This document shows, piece by piece, positions 24,634 to 32,783 of a stretch of 64,000 nucleotides of DNA. The notes beneath the pieces are model-generated. The model saw nothing but the letters and a program-made list of their open reading frames with translations. It was not told the DNA's origin and searched no databases. Source of the stretch: Polynucleobacter sp. MWH-Berg-3C6 (GTDB taxonomy: Bacteria; Pseudomonadota; Gammaproteobacteria; Burkholderiales; Burkholderiaceae); assembly GCF_018881855.1 (NCBI RefSeq), contig NZ_JACVPN010000001.1, positions 186,001 to 250,000 of the forward strand, read 5' to 3'. Within the stretch, counting starts at the first letter, position 1. Every line of letters starts with the position of its first letter. A program made the translations under genes and the position numbers.

Positions 24634-25448
24634 GCGGCAATCCTGATGGCCTTTGCTGAGAAGTGATCAAAGCAAGCATGATCATGGGTCCCCGAGAGTG
24701 CAAGGACCTTAGTAAGGGCATCTGCATAAACACATTTACTGGCCAATACAGAACAAGAGCCTGAGAAATGGAGATAAGCCTCAGATTCATCTTGCGCAAA
24801 GGGATTGATGATGTGACTTTGCTCTTGATCACGATTGGAAAAGTACAAGCCACTTGTAGCGATAGCCCCATTTTGTAAGGCGCCAATGTCGATTAATTGG
24901 TTTGGTAGGCTTGGATTTCGAATTTGAATTGATCTTGGCGCTCCAAATACTCGTAGATCACCGCCTGCATTAACGCAGCCAGATTTGATGCCGCTTGCTA
25001 TCAAACTCTCCACCGCCTTATCAACTGCAAAGCCTTTAGCAATCCCCCCGAGATCCAAACATAAGGGCTTAGAGGCTCTGAGTGTTTGTGGGTCTATCAG
25101 GTGAATATCTTCAATGCCGCCTAGCTCATATGGAGATAAATCAATATGGCGAGGTAATAATCCAGCAGAGACTAATCGATGTCCAATGCCGCAATTAAAT
25201 AAACCATTTGATTGTCGATAAATTTCTTGGGCAATCTGAATAATTTCAGCGGTCCAGGGGTGAACTACTAGTGATACTTGATGGGCCCAGCGATTTATTT
25301 GATTGAGTTCACTCAAGGGATCGTAAAAACTCATCAAGTTCTGAACTTGCCCTATCGCAGTAAATGCTTGATTGATTGCCTTATCACTTTCTTGATCGAT
25401 GGTGATTTCTACAAATGTTCCCAAAAGAGCTTGGCAACGCATTGTCAT
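24630..25448 (-). CDS. apbE: FAD:protein FMN transferase
   Basis: A 272-residue Mg-dependent enzyme that covalently attaches FMN to a Thr of an exported acceptor protein. Family features: the N-terminal ALLGTFVEI, MSFYDPLSELNQIN, the FNCGIGHRL segment, DLGGIAKGFAVDKAVE (~147) with the FAD/Mg residues, NAGGDLRVFG, and a C-terminal ADALTKVLAL. There is no signal peptide or lipobox, unlike the periplasmic E. coli form, so it may flavinylate before export, or the start may be misplaced. It overlaps the upstream FMN-binding gene by four bases, pointing to that protein as substrate. Confidence 0.9.
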   Translation of the reverse strand: MTMRCQALLGTFVEITIDQESDKAINQAFTAIGQVQNLMSFYDPLSELNQINRWAHQVSLVVHPWTAEIIQIAQEIYRQSNGLFNCGIGHRLVSAGLLPRHIDLSPYELGGIEDIHLIDPQTLRASKPLCLDLGGIAKGFAVDKAVESLIASGIKSGCVNAGGDLRVFGAPRSIQIRNPSLPNQLIDIGALQNGAIATSGLYFSNRDQEQSHIINPFAQDESEAYLHFSGSCSVLASKCVYADALTKVLALSGTHDHACFDHFSAKAIRIAA

Positions 25449-25978
25449 TTAGCCTTCAAAGCTAAGTCATATAAGACTGCTACTCGCTTGACTCCATCGG
25501 TGATATGTTTGCAAGAAAGAGTTGCTCCGCCAATATTCTGGATATCTTGATTCAGCTTGATTGGGTCTTTGGCAGATTTACCTACAAATTGTTTACGCCA
25601 CTGAGGTTCTGCAACTTCGTAGCCATAAGACTCTACGTATTCCAAAATCTCGATACCTAAAATACTGCCGTTGGGAGCGATCCCCACGGCGTAAGTAATC
25701 ATTTCATGTTTGCCGACAACTTCATCAATGACTAGCCAGCTACCATCAGATGCTTTCCAGATCCGATCTCCTTGAAAAGGATGGCGAATGCTAGATGCCG
25801 CTCGCATTCTTTCTTGGAGGTCATCGGTAATGATGATGGGTGCTTTTGTGAGCTGCTTATTGGGGAACAGAATTTTCTGTACCTGATCTGCTGTGACATA
25901 AATCTTTGCATGAGCAATAATGGGCGCGCTTATCATTGCTAAGCCAACTATTGCAAATGGGTTGGGTTTCCAGTTCAT
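25445..25978 (-). CDS. Exported FMN-binding domain protein (flavinylated electron carrier)
   Basis: A 177-residue protein with a signal peptide (N-terminal hydrophobic stretch, cleavage likely after AHA near residue 24). The C-terminal FMN-binding domain resembles NqrC/RnfG: ITYAVGIAPNGSILGIEILEY strands (~94-114) and GGATLS at 150-155, with T153 as the candidate flavinylation site. Coupling to apbE supports covalent FMN. It would lie in the periplasm and shuttle electrons. It follows the barrel gene by 15 bases. Confidence 0.87.
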   Translation of the reverse strand: MNWKPNPFAIVGLAMISAPIIAHAKIYVTADQVQKILFPNKQLTKAPIIITDDLQERMRAASSIRHPFQGDRIWKASDGSWLVIDEVVGKHEMITYAVGIAPNGSILGIEILEYVESYGYEVAEPQWRKQFVGKSAKDPIKLNQDIQNIGGATLSCKHITDGVKRVAVLYDLALKAK

Positions 25979-25993
25979 TTGATATCTCTATCT

Positions 25994-26908
25994 TTAGTTC
26001 AGTGGAAAACCCACTTTGAGGATGAATTCATTTACGGTGTGGCTATCCCATACCCGGGCGTTAGAACATTCAGCTTCACCGCCGCCCATACAGTTACCGC
26101 CCGCCAGTTGATAGCGCCAGGCACCGGTTACCCACCAGTCTTTGGAGGCATAGTGCAAGTTAGGCCCTACAAAGGTGGCACGTTGTACCTGGTTACGCAG
26201 ATTGAGTTCTGAGTAATCGTTATGAAAGCGCGCCTCTACACCTGCAGACCACTTAGGGGCGAAGCGATAACTAGCCCCCACTAAAAAATCAAGCATTGAT
26301 TCGGGGACATTGCCATTCTCAATAAATTTCAAGCGTTCATTTGCCACAACAACGTTGCCAGCAAGGATTAAGCGATCATCCATAAAATTGGACTGCAATA
26401 AGAGTCGAGCTTCGAGCTCATCTTTATTTTTACCCCAGGTAGGTTCCAAATAGAATCCCACTCCAACAGGGGAGGTCACTGGATTGGTGAGTCGATAAAT
26501 GGCTTCAAGGGAGACACCCTCAATGCCACCCTTCTTATATGCTGATGCAGGATTATGCGAGGAGGGTACTGCATAGCCGCCAGTGCAGCTTGGCGCATCG
26601 CCGCATGCTTCAGGATTGGTGTAGTTCTGATTTGCATTGGTGTAGTAGGAATTGATATAGCCCGCAATTTGTAAATCATTTGTTAAGCCGTACTCCAATT
26701 CTGATCGGGCAGTCCATGCCTCATAAGTTCCAGCTGCCTGTTGTTGATTGAGCTGTAGGCGTTGTTCAAACTCCAACTTCCCTTTGGGCTGAAGATCTAG
26801 CGTATAGATCCAGCCGAATACTCCTTCGCCGGCATTGGCAAAAGAGAAATGAAGGGCGCTTGCGATGATGAAACTAAAGGCAATCAGTCTTTTGATGGTT
26901 ATTTTCAT
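25994..26908 (-). CDS. Putative outer-membrane beta-barrel protein (DUF6662-like)
   Basis: A 304-residue protein with a cleavable signal peptide (ending FANAG near residue 27) and repeated alternating amphipathic strands ending in an aromatic/hydrophobic C-terminus (EFILKVGFPLN), the usual barrel-assembly signal. Strands such as LEFEQRLQLNQQ, WTARSELEYGL, DLQIAGYINSYY and KWSAGVEARFHNDY support a barrel. Four Cys in two loops (ACGDAPSC and NCMGGGEAEC) could form disulfides. It is the first gene behind two Fur-box-like sites. It may be a pore or a scaffold for the flavin module; substrate unknown. Confidence 0.72.
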   Translation of the reverse strand: MKITIKRLIAFSFIIASALHFSFANAGEGVFGWIYTLDLQPKGKLEFEQRLQLNQQQAAGTYEAWTARSELEYGLTNDLQIAGYINSYYTNANQNYTNPEACGDAPSCTGGYAVPSSHNPASAYKKGGIEGVSLEAIYRLTNPVTSPVGVGFYLEPTWGKNKDELEARLLLQSNFMDDRLILAGNVVVANERLKFIENGNVPESMLDFLVGASYRFAPKWSAGVEARFHNDYSELNLRNQVQRATFVGPNLHYASKDWWVTGAWRYQLAGGNCMGGGEAECSNARVWDSHTVNEFILKVGFPLN

Positions 26909-26940
26909 GGTCGTATCAGGTCAGTGGTGGATAAAGTCTA

Positions 26941-26988
26941 AATGAGAATGGTTCTCAATATACCACTAAATGAGAATGATTCTCAAAT
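26941..26988 (-). promoter_or_regulatory. Promoter with two Fur-box-like palindromes
   Basis: Two near-identical sites, AATGAGAATGGTTCTCAAT (26941-26959) and AATGAGAATGATTCTCAAA (from 26969), match the Fur consensus of inverted AATGAGAA repeats, 28 bases apart. On the minus strand a -35 like TTGAGA (26981-26986) and a -10 like TATATT (26957-26962) are 18 bases apart and lie within the two boxes. The start codon of the barrel gene is at 26908. Repression by iron-loaded Fur of the four-gene flavin operon follows; the divergent DUF3820 gene at 27062 could also be affected. Confidence 0.8.
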
Positions 26989-27061
26989 AAAAAATGACCC
27001 ATTTCTGATAAATGGCGTTTCTTGTAAGACTTTTCCGTATTGCTTGTAAGATTTCCATTCA

Positions 27062-27295
27062 ATGAATGCAGAAGACCTCGAGAAACTTGTCTTAATGAAA
27101 ATGCCTTACGGTAAACATGCTGGGCGTGCTCTAGCAGACTTGCCAGGAAATTACTTAGCCTGGTTTGCAAGAGAGGGGTTTCCCAAGGGGGAGTTGGGGC
27201 AGTTGCTAGAGCTGATGCATACGCTCGATCACAATGGCTTGCGTGGACTGTTGGCACCCATACAGCGGGCGCATGGTTTAAAAACTAGACCGTAA
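27062..27295 (+). CDS. DUF3820 family small protein
   Basis: A 77-residue protein with the family pattern KMPYGKHAGRALADLPGNYLAWFAREGFPKGELGQLL. The domain appears alone or fused to DNA polymerase III epsilon-like exonucleases and is suspected to bind nucleic acid or nucleotide; no activity is proven. It converges end to end with the NUC1 nuclease gene, whose last base directly follows its stop. Confidence 0.85.
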   Translation: MNAEDLEKLVLMKMPYGKHAGRALADLPGNYLAWFAREGFPKGELGQLLELMHTLDHNGLRGLLAPIQRAHGLKTRP

Positions 27296-28324
27296 TTACT
27301 GTGAGCGAACGATTGCAGTAACTCGGTTTCGTTCGTAAGTCACCATTGCCGAATCTGGCGGGCTGCTGTGAAGCAGGCTAGGAGTAATAGATGTTTGCGC
27401 TCCAATTTGAGCGGCAATTTTTTTAGCCAGATCACTATTGCGGTCGTATTGAATTTCAATACTCGCTACACGACCTTCTTTAATACTCTTGATAAGTTGA
27501 TCTACCTTGATGGATGAGTACTCATCAAAGAAGATCGGATACCAGCCGCCCACCATCGCCTTAGCTGGCCTGGGCTCTGTGGTAGTGACTATAGTTGCAG
27601 CTGCGCCTGTATTCATGAGTGGTAGCTGAAAATCAATCCCTGTTTTCTGAATCAAATCCTGATAGGAGATCGGTGGAGTCATGGCGGCCTCATTGGTATT
27701 CTCAATCCAATAAGCCCATGCCAAATTTTTGCTTGGGTCGTAAACCAGTTTGTATAGATGGCTTGGAATGGTGACACGACCACTGCCGATACTTCCGCTA
27801 TTACCAGTTGAGCCGGTAAAGACATAAACATCGCCCGTTGCTCTTTTAACGTAAAGCCGGGTCGGCTCTTCCACATTCTTAGCCCAAATGCCCTGATTAT
27901 TTTGTCTTGCTTGGGGCATCATGTTTGCCAATGAGAATGACTGAGCCATTGATCTTTCATTCGTCATATCTCCAGCCGGGGCATTATGGCCGCGGTCATA
28001 ACCGCTCCCGCGGTAGTCGGAAAGGAGTGAGCGCTCGGCCAACGGCAATCTCGCTTCTTCATAAAATTGGTTGCTTCTTTTGGGGTGAGGAGCCAATAAC
28101 TGATCTCTACTTAACTTCTCTACTGTGTAGATAGGCTTTTTGTCTGAGGGCGAGTAATAGATCGCAAAGCTATCAAAGCAGAGGTCACGCCCTGCTTGCT
28201 GGGTGCTCGGAATTTTCTGCCCCGGAAATAGATCCTTGCAATCTTCGAATAAGGCAAAGGCACTGAGTGGGTTTAGAAGACCAAGTAGTGCTGCCAGGAC
28301 AAGAAACTGACGAAGGGATTTCAT
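27296..28324 (-). CDS. Exported DNA/RNA non-specific endonuclease (NUC1 family)
   Basis: A 342-residue secreted or periplasmic nuclease with a signal peptide (to about residue 24, SAFA). The beta-beta-alpha-metal active site is YDRGHNAPAGDM with catalytic H113, and the Mg-binding Asn lies in ANMMPQARQNNQGIW (~142). The core fold ends near 260. A C-terminal extension of about 80 residues (from SIKVDQLIKSIKE, with a Lys/Ala-rich part) is not usual for Serratia-type nucleases. Physiological roles may include DNA scavenging. No immunity gene is adjacent. Confidence 0.85.
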   Translation of the reverse strand: MKSLRQFLVLAALLGLLNPLSAFALFEDCKDLFPGQKIPSTQQAGRDLCFDSFAIYYSPSDKKPIYTVEKLSRDQLLAPHPKRSNQFYEEARLPLAERSLLSDYRGSGYDRGHNAPAGDMTNERSMAQSFSLANMMPQARQNNQGIWAKNVEEPTRLYVKRATGDVYVFTGSTGNSGSIGSGRVTIPSHLYKLVYDPSKNLAWAYWIENTNEAAMTPPISYQDLIQKTGIDFQLPLMNTGAAATIVTTTEPRPAKAMVGGWYPIFFDEYSSIKVDQLIKSIKEGRVASIEIQYDRNSDLAKKIAAQIGAQTSITPSLLHSSPPDSAMVTYERNRVTAIVRSQ

Positions 28325-28831
28325 AGGATGTAAGTGTAGGGCGAGCCATCAACATCCTCGCCCAATTTTTACCAAAGCTAGCCATGCAGCTAATGAGAAA
28401 TTGCCCCAATCAGAGAGCTCAGCATCTGTTTATCTGACTGTATTGAATCAGAAATGCTTTAGAAATAATGCCTTGCAACAATTTGGTATAGCTACTACCG
28501 GTAGAAACTAGGGCAGGCTGAAACACTAGATATATGGTTTTTGAGTCCATTTTTTTATCTCAAATCGCAAAAAAGTCCGAATTTAGCCATTTTTTTACAG
28601 TGTGAAATTAGTGCCCCCTAACTTTTATAAGTGATTGATTTAAATAGATTAAATATCACTACTGGAAAGCTTCTAAGGGAGATCCCGTATTTTGAGATCA
28701 AAAAGTTATTGAAATCATCTTTGTTATTCTTGACTTGATATAAGAACCTTTTTAGGATGACCCATGTTTTTTAGATATTGCGCTGCAACATAAATCAGTA
28801 GCTGGGGTTTATGGGTAACGCAAATAAATAG
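28325..28831. other. Long intergenic region between nuclease and transglycosylase genes
   Basis: About 507 bases without a supportable gene. Two elements stand out: an imperfect inverted repeat at 28630-28660 (AGTGAT-TG-ATTTAA facing TTAAATATCACT) and a sigma-70-like promoter at 28730-28758 for the downstream gene. The central part is A+T-rich. A small RNA or regulated leader is possible but not shown. Confidence 0.5.
28730..28758 (+). promoter_or_regulatory. Candidate sigma-70 promoter for the lytic transglycosylase gene
   Basis: TTGACT at 28730-28735 and TAGGAT at 28753-28758 are separated by 17 bases and lie about 75 bases before the start codon. The -35 is close to consensus; the -10 is weaker. 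Confidence 0.45.
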
Positions 28832-29818
28832 ATGAGTAAATGTTTAACGAACAATTTGAGCGAGACGCAAGATCAGCAGCCAGCAATCCTGGCCGCTAAA
28901 GATCTGCTGACGCATGCCATGGCTCCGGTTTACCGTGTGATCAATGGCATCCTCGTTGTTAGCGTATTTATGGTGGTCGGTCTATGGCTTTCTGGTAACG
29001 GTACCAATGCCGGCGCTTTTGATTTGGCCCGCATCTTAGTTCCGGATGAAGCCCGCCATATTGTTTGGAGCAATGGCTTTGGCATGCTCGAGCAATACAA
29101 AACTGCAAACGATAGTTCTACCCAGATGGCAGATTCTGAAATCGCCGCGGTGATCTATAGTAAATCGAATTCCCACTTTGCTGGTTTCAACGGCGCCAAG
29201 CAGCAGACAGTTGCGTTGTTGATGCCTTCCGTTGCGCAGATGCAGGTGAAATCCATTTCTCATTTAGCCGATCGCATTCCGACATCCAAGATTGATCCAC
29301 AAGCTTTGGATGGCAACTTGATGGGCTCTATTCAAAATCAACGTGCAGTTGCTGATTTCTTTGAGAAGAAATACAAGCTCGATCGCGCCAAGATTGAAGA
29401 GTATGTATCGAATACGATTTTGATTGCTAAAGAAGTCAATATTGATCCAGTTCTCTTATTGGCTGTGATTTCTATCGAGTCAAACTTCAATCCAAACACC
29501 AAGAGTCATGCTGGTGCTGAAGGTTTGATGCAGGTGATGACATCAGTACATAAAGATAAGTACGCTTTATATGGCGGCACTACAGAAGCCGTTAAGCCTG
29601 AAGTGAATATTCGTGTCGGTGCCTATATTCTGAAATACCTCATCGCCACCGCAGGCTCATTGCGTAATGGTTTGAAGTACTACGTTGGCGCTGCTAATGC
29701 TGAAGATGATGGCGGTTATGCTGATAAAGTCATGGCCGAAAGAAATCGCATCATCAGTCTATGCCAAACCCGTCCTGCAAATCGTTTGACTTCAAACGGC
29801 AAGGATGTGCGCTCTTAA
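28832..29818 (+). CDS. Membrane-anchored lytic transglycosylase (SLT domain)
   Basis: A 328-residue enzyme cleaving peptidoglycan glycan strands with 1,6-anhydro product formation. An N-terminal membrane helix (~37-58, ILVVSVFMVVGLWL) anchors it to the inner membrane. The SLT domain is at ~195-315, with catalytic E216 in ISIESNFNP, followed by GLMQVM and a Y-x-AxNxxD-like region (VGAANAED). The middle (~60-190) is an uncharacterised linker. It may be dedicated to a secretion or cell-division machine; nothing adjacent tells which. A strong terminator follows. Confidence 0.85.
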   Translation: MSKCLTNNLSETQDQQPAILAAKDLLTHAMAPVYRVINGILVVSVFMVVGLWLSGNGTNAGAFDLARILVPDEARHIVWSNGFGMLEQYKTANDSSTQMADSEIAAVIYSKSNSHFAGFNGAKQQTVALLMPSVAQMQVKSISHLADRIPTSKIDPQALDGNLMGSIQNQRAVADFFEKKYKLDRAKIEEYVSNTILIAKEVNIDPVLLLAVISIESNFNPNTKSHAGAEGLMQVMTSVHKDKYALYGGTTEAVKPEVNIRVGAYILKYLIATAGSLRNGLKYYVGAANAEDDGGYADKVMAERNRIISLCQTRPANRLTSNGKDVRS

Positions 29819-29842
29819 TTTGAGTAAAGTACCGGACAAATA

Positions 29843-29872
29843 AAAAGACCACCCTAGGGTGGTCTTTTGCAT
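29843..29872. terminator. Bidirectional intrinsic terminator
   Basis: A perfect 26-base palindrome (29843-29868) with a GACCACCCTAGGGTGGTC core flanked by A4 and T4. It lies between the convergent transglycosylase and FKBP genes and can terminate both. Confidence 0.88.
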
Positions 29873-29897
29873 TCCATCAGAGCGAATCTAATAGAAA

Positions 29898-30248
29898 TTA
29901 ATTTACGCCATGCAATTCAACATCAAATACTAATGTTGCATTTGGTGGAATAACACCGCCTGCACCACGAGGGCCATAGCCCATATCCGAAGGAATAATC
30001 AGCGTGCGTTTACCACCGATCTTCATGCCAGCAACACCTTCATCCCAGCCCTTAATGACATGACCAGCCCCAAGGGGGAAGCTAAACAGTTGGCCGCGAT
30101 CTAATGAGCTATCAAACTTCTGGCCCTTATGGTCTTCTGCATTTTCGTCATAGAGCCAGCCTGTGTAATGCACATCAACGTGATTACCAGCTACCGCTTC
30201 TTTGCCGTCGCCTACAACGGTATCGATTTTCTTGAGTTCACTCATCAT
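29898..30248 (-). CDS. FKBP-type peptidyl-prolyl cis-trans isomerase
   Basis: A 116-residue single-domain cytoplasmic FKBP. The fold's active-site residues are visible: VHYTGWLYD (~26), [42 protein letters not shown] (~45-86), [23 protein letters not shown]. There is no signal peptide. ATG 30248 and ATG 30245 are adjacent alternatives; the second has better spacing from AGGAA. Divergent from the following gene. Confidence 0.9.
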   Translation of the reverse strand: MMSELKKIDTVVGDGKEAVAGNHVDVHYTGWLYDENAEDHKGQKFDSSLDRGQLFSFPLGAGHVIKGWDEGVAGMKIGGKRTLIIPSDMGYGPRGAGGVIPPNATLVFDVELHGVN

Positions 30249-30317
30249 GTTTTCCTATTTCACGCAAATTGATCGGCTAGTATATTCTGAGCCTTATTGA
30301 TTTTGATGGTGAGCCTC

Positions 30318-31349
30318 ATGTGGCTCTATGACATGACAAATTATTGGCCCAATTCCGCATACAATACCCTTTTAATTAGCCCAGACCGGCAGCTGTTGGT
30401 CACGGACGACTTTTTACGTACCTACCTGCTCCGGCCAGAACTCAGCTTGGTTCCAGAGTCCTGCGCCATTGAGCAAGCCCTGCATCAGCGTTTGATGCAG
30501 AACCCTCGTGCTGAGATTGCCGACTCTGAAATTGCCACTATGGCCGATGAGGATATTCAGGAGAACTATCGGGTTTGGATGCGTTACAGAGCCCGCTTGT
30601 TGGCAGCTAGCTCTTTAGAGAGTTTTTATATGAGCTTGTTTAGAGGTGAGGGTGTTGATGTTCCCCCCTTGTTTGTGACTCAACTGGCACAGATCTTTGT
30701 GCGACATATTTTGGGAGATGAAGTTCATCCTTTGGAGGCACGCATGGGCGAGCTGTTCTTTAGGGCCCAAAAGATTACAGTGCTTGAGGATTCCATTGTG
30801 ATGGGTGCAGACGAGGAAACAGTCTCTCGTAATGCCCAAGCAGGCGATACCGGCAACATCATGGATTTATTAAAAGGTAAATCCATGACGATGCGGTCGG
30901 CAGACTTGGATGTCTTGCATGAAGAAAACGCTACCGAGTACTGGGCTCGAAATACTGATTTTGATTTTGCGGTACAGCTGAACTTCGGTCATGAGCCTAT
31001 CAATCATTTTTGCCGTGCTCTGGAAAAGTGGATTGAGCATTTTCTGGGGGCAAAAGTACGCATTACTCCAATGCAACAAATTAGTGATCCCAAGTGGTCA
31101 TGGCATGTGGGCTTAGATGCCGCGGCGACAGAGATACTCAATAAGCTTTACAACAAGGAAACAGTCGAGGCTGATGAGCTAGAGAAAGTCATCTGTTTAT
31201 TCCGCCTAGACTTTGTGGATGAGGCCGCTGTGGCTAAGGCGCAGGCAGGTAAGCCAGTCTATATGGCAATCGCCATGAATGAGCAGCAGCAACTCAAGTT
31301 AAAACCTCAAAATCTCTTGTTTAACTTGCCGCTCGCAAAAGCTTCCTAA
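30318..31349 (+). CDS. Conserved Burkholderiales protein of unknown function (DUF6352-like)
   Basis: A soluble protein of about 343 residues, acidic, with no signal peptide or membrane segment. Features include NYWPNSAYNTLL, LLVTDDFLRTYLLRPEL near the N-terminus and an FHPLEARMGELFFRAQKI-like helix (around residues 130-155). I recall relatives in betaproteobacteria under DUF6352; no function is known. The open frame extends to TTG 30297 with ATGs at 30306, 30318 and 30333; 30318 is chosen because GGTGAG lies just upstream. It converges with the MFS gene, with a 4-base gap. Confidence 0.7.
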   Translation: MWLYDMTNYWPNSAYNTLLISPDRQLLVTDDFLRTYLLRPELSLVPESCAIEQALHQRLMQNPRAEIADSEIATMADEDIQENYRVWMRYRARLLAASSLESFYMSLFRGEGVDVPPLFVTQLAQIFVRHILGDEVHPLEARMGELFFRAQKITVLEDSIVMGADEETVSRNAQAGDTGNIMDLLKGKSMTMRSADLDVLHEENATEYWARNTDFDFAVQLNFGHEPINHFCRALEKWIEHFLGAKVRITPMQQISDPKWSWHVGLDAAATEILNKLYNKETVEADELEKVICLFRLDFVDEAAVAKAQAGKPVYMAIAMNEQQQLKLKPQNLLFNLPLAKAS

Positions 31350-31353
31350 GTCT

Positions 31354-32547
31354 CTAAGCATTTTTTACTTTCCGATTTTGGCTAGCCAGCCAGAGGAGTG
31401 CCGCCGCAGTCACAAAGACAGGAATGAGTGAGCCTAGGTTGAGGATATTCCAGCCTTGCGAGGTAATGAGAGCGCCAGATCCAAACGAGGTGAATGCCAT
31501 CGTCCCGAAGACAAAGAAGTTAATAGCAGCTTGAGCTTTGTCTCGTTCGTTGGGTTTGTAGGCAGTCATTGCTAAAGAGGTGGAGCCGGTAAACAAAAAG
31601 TTCCAACCAACCCCTAGCAAGAAAAGTGCGATGAAGAATTGATGAAGATCTGTACCGGTTAATGCAATCAGGATACAAATTAAATTGAGAGCCACTCCAA
31701 CGCCCATAATTTTGAGGGCACCAAAACGCTGAATGAGCGAGCCTGTAAAAAATCCCGGTGCGAACATGCCAATCACGTGCCACTCCAGAACAAGGGCTGT
31801 ATCTGAAAAAGGAAGCCCACAAATTTGCATTGCTAGCGGGGTTGCCGCCATCAGTAAATTCATGACGCCATAACCAAGAGCGGCGCCAATAATGGCAACC
31901 ATAAATACGGGCTGTTGCAGAATGCTCTTGAGGGCACGCCCATCTGAAAGTGCATGCGAAGTTTTGAATTCTTCTGGAAAGTGAATGAACTGCATCACAA
32001 AGATGCCAATGAAGGCGGCAATAGATAGAGTGAGATAGGCTCCTAAAAAGGCGGTATCAAATACATCACGGGTCCACGATGCAAGGTTGGGTCCCACGAC
32101 TGCCCCTAAAATGCCGCCTGCTAAAACCCAGGAGACTGCTTTATCGCGCTGGCTAGTTTCAGTGAGTTCGGCAGCGGCGAAACGATAGAGCTGTCCATTT
32201 GCGCTGTAGTAACCGGCAATGAAAGTGCCCGTTACCAAGAGCCAAAAATTCTGACTAATGGCTGCATAGGCGCATAAGAGGGCGGAGAGCATTGCTACTA
32301 ATAGCCCCAGCTGAAAAGAAACCTTCCTGCCAAAGTAATTCTGGGATTTCGCCACAATGGAGGTGGAGAAGGCGGCGCCTACTACATAGCCCATTACCGG
32401 CAAAGTGGCCATCCAGGCAGCAGGCGCCAGACTGAAGCCAACCAAACCATTGATGGCGATAAAGGTGACGTTATTAGTCAGGAATAGGCCCTGGCAAATA
32501 ATGAGAAGCACCAAATTTTTATTGAGTAAGGGGTGCTTGTTGGGCAT
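31354..32547 (-). CDS. Major facilitator superfamily transporter
   Basis: A 397-residue inner-membrane protein with twelve hydrophobic segments and a cytoplasmic loop in the middle (around residues 195-210). The conserved loop 2-3 is represented by KSQNYFGRKVSFQLGLL (~65-81). The C-terminal half has NPNERDKAQA-like charged residues (KPNERDKAQAAINF) typical of drug/metabolite MFS proteins of the YcaD/UMF type. Substrate unknown. No regulator is next to it. Confidence 0.85.
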   Translation of the reverse strand: MPNKHPLLNKNLVLLIICQGLFLTNNVTFIAINGLVGFSLAPAAWMATLPVMGYVVGAAFSTSIVAKSQNYFGRKVSFQLGLLVAMLSALLCAYAAISQNFWLLVTGTFIAGYYSANGQLYRFAAAELTETSQRDKAVSWVLAGGILGAVVGPNLASWTRDVFDTAFLGAYLTLSIAAFIGIFVMQFIHFPEEFKTSHALSDGRALKSILQQPVFMVAIIGAALGYGVMNLLMAATPLAMQICGLPFSDTALVLEWHVIGMFAPGFFTGSLIQRFGALKIMGVGVALNLICILIALTGTDLHQFFIALFLLGVGWNFLFTGSTSLAMTAYKPNERDKAQAAINFFVFGTMAFTSFGSGALITSQGWNILNLGSLIPVFVTAAALLWLASQNRKVKNA

Positions 32548-32783
32548 GAGATGGAGTTTACGGCGAATTCAGACCTTTGGTTGCCTTGGTGGATTCCCTT
32601 AAATAGGGCCTTATTGGCAGGTTTTGGCTGTAAATCTGGCAATTTTGCCAACCCCGATGATTTAAAATAGAGAGCTCCCTTCGCTGGCAATGGGCGCGCT
32701 AAAAGCGGCCTGCAAAATGCGGATGTGAGGCTGGTTGGTTAAAAACCTAACCCTGTAAATTTTTCAAAATTGAGGAAACGTTA

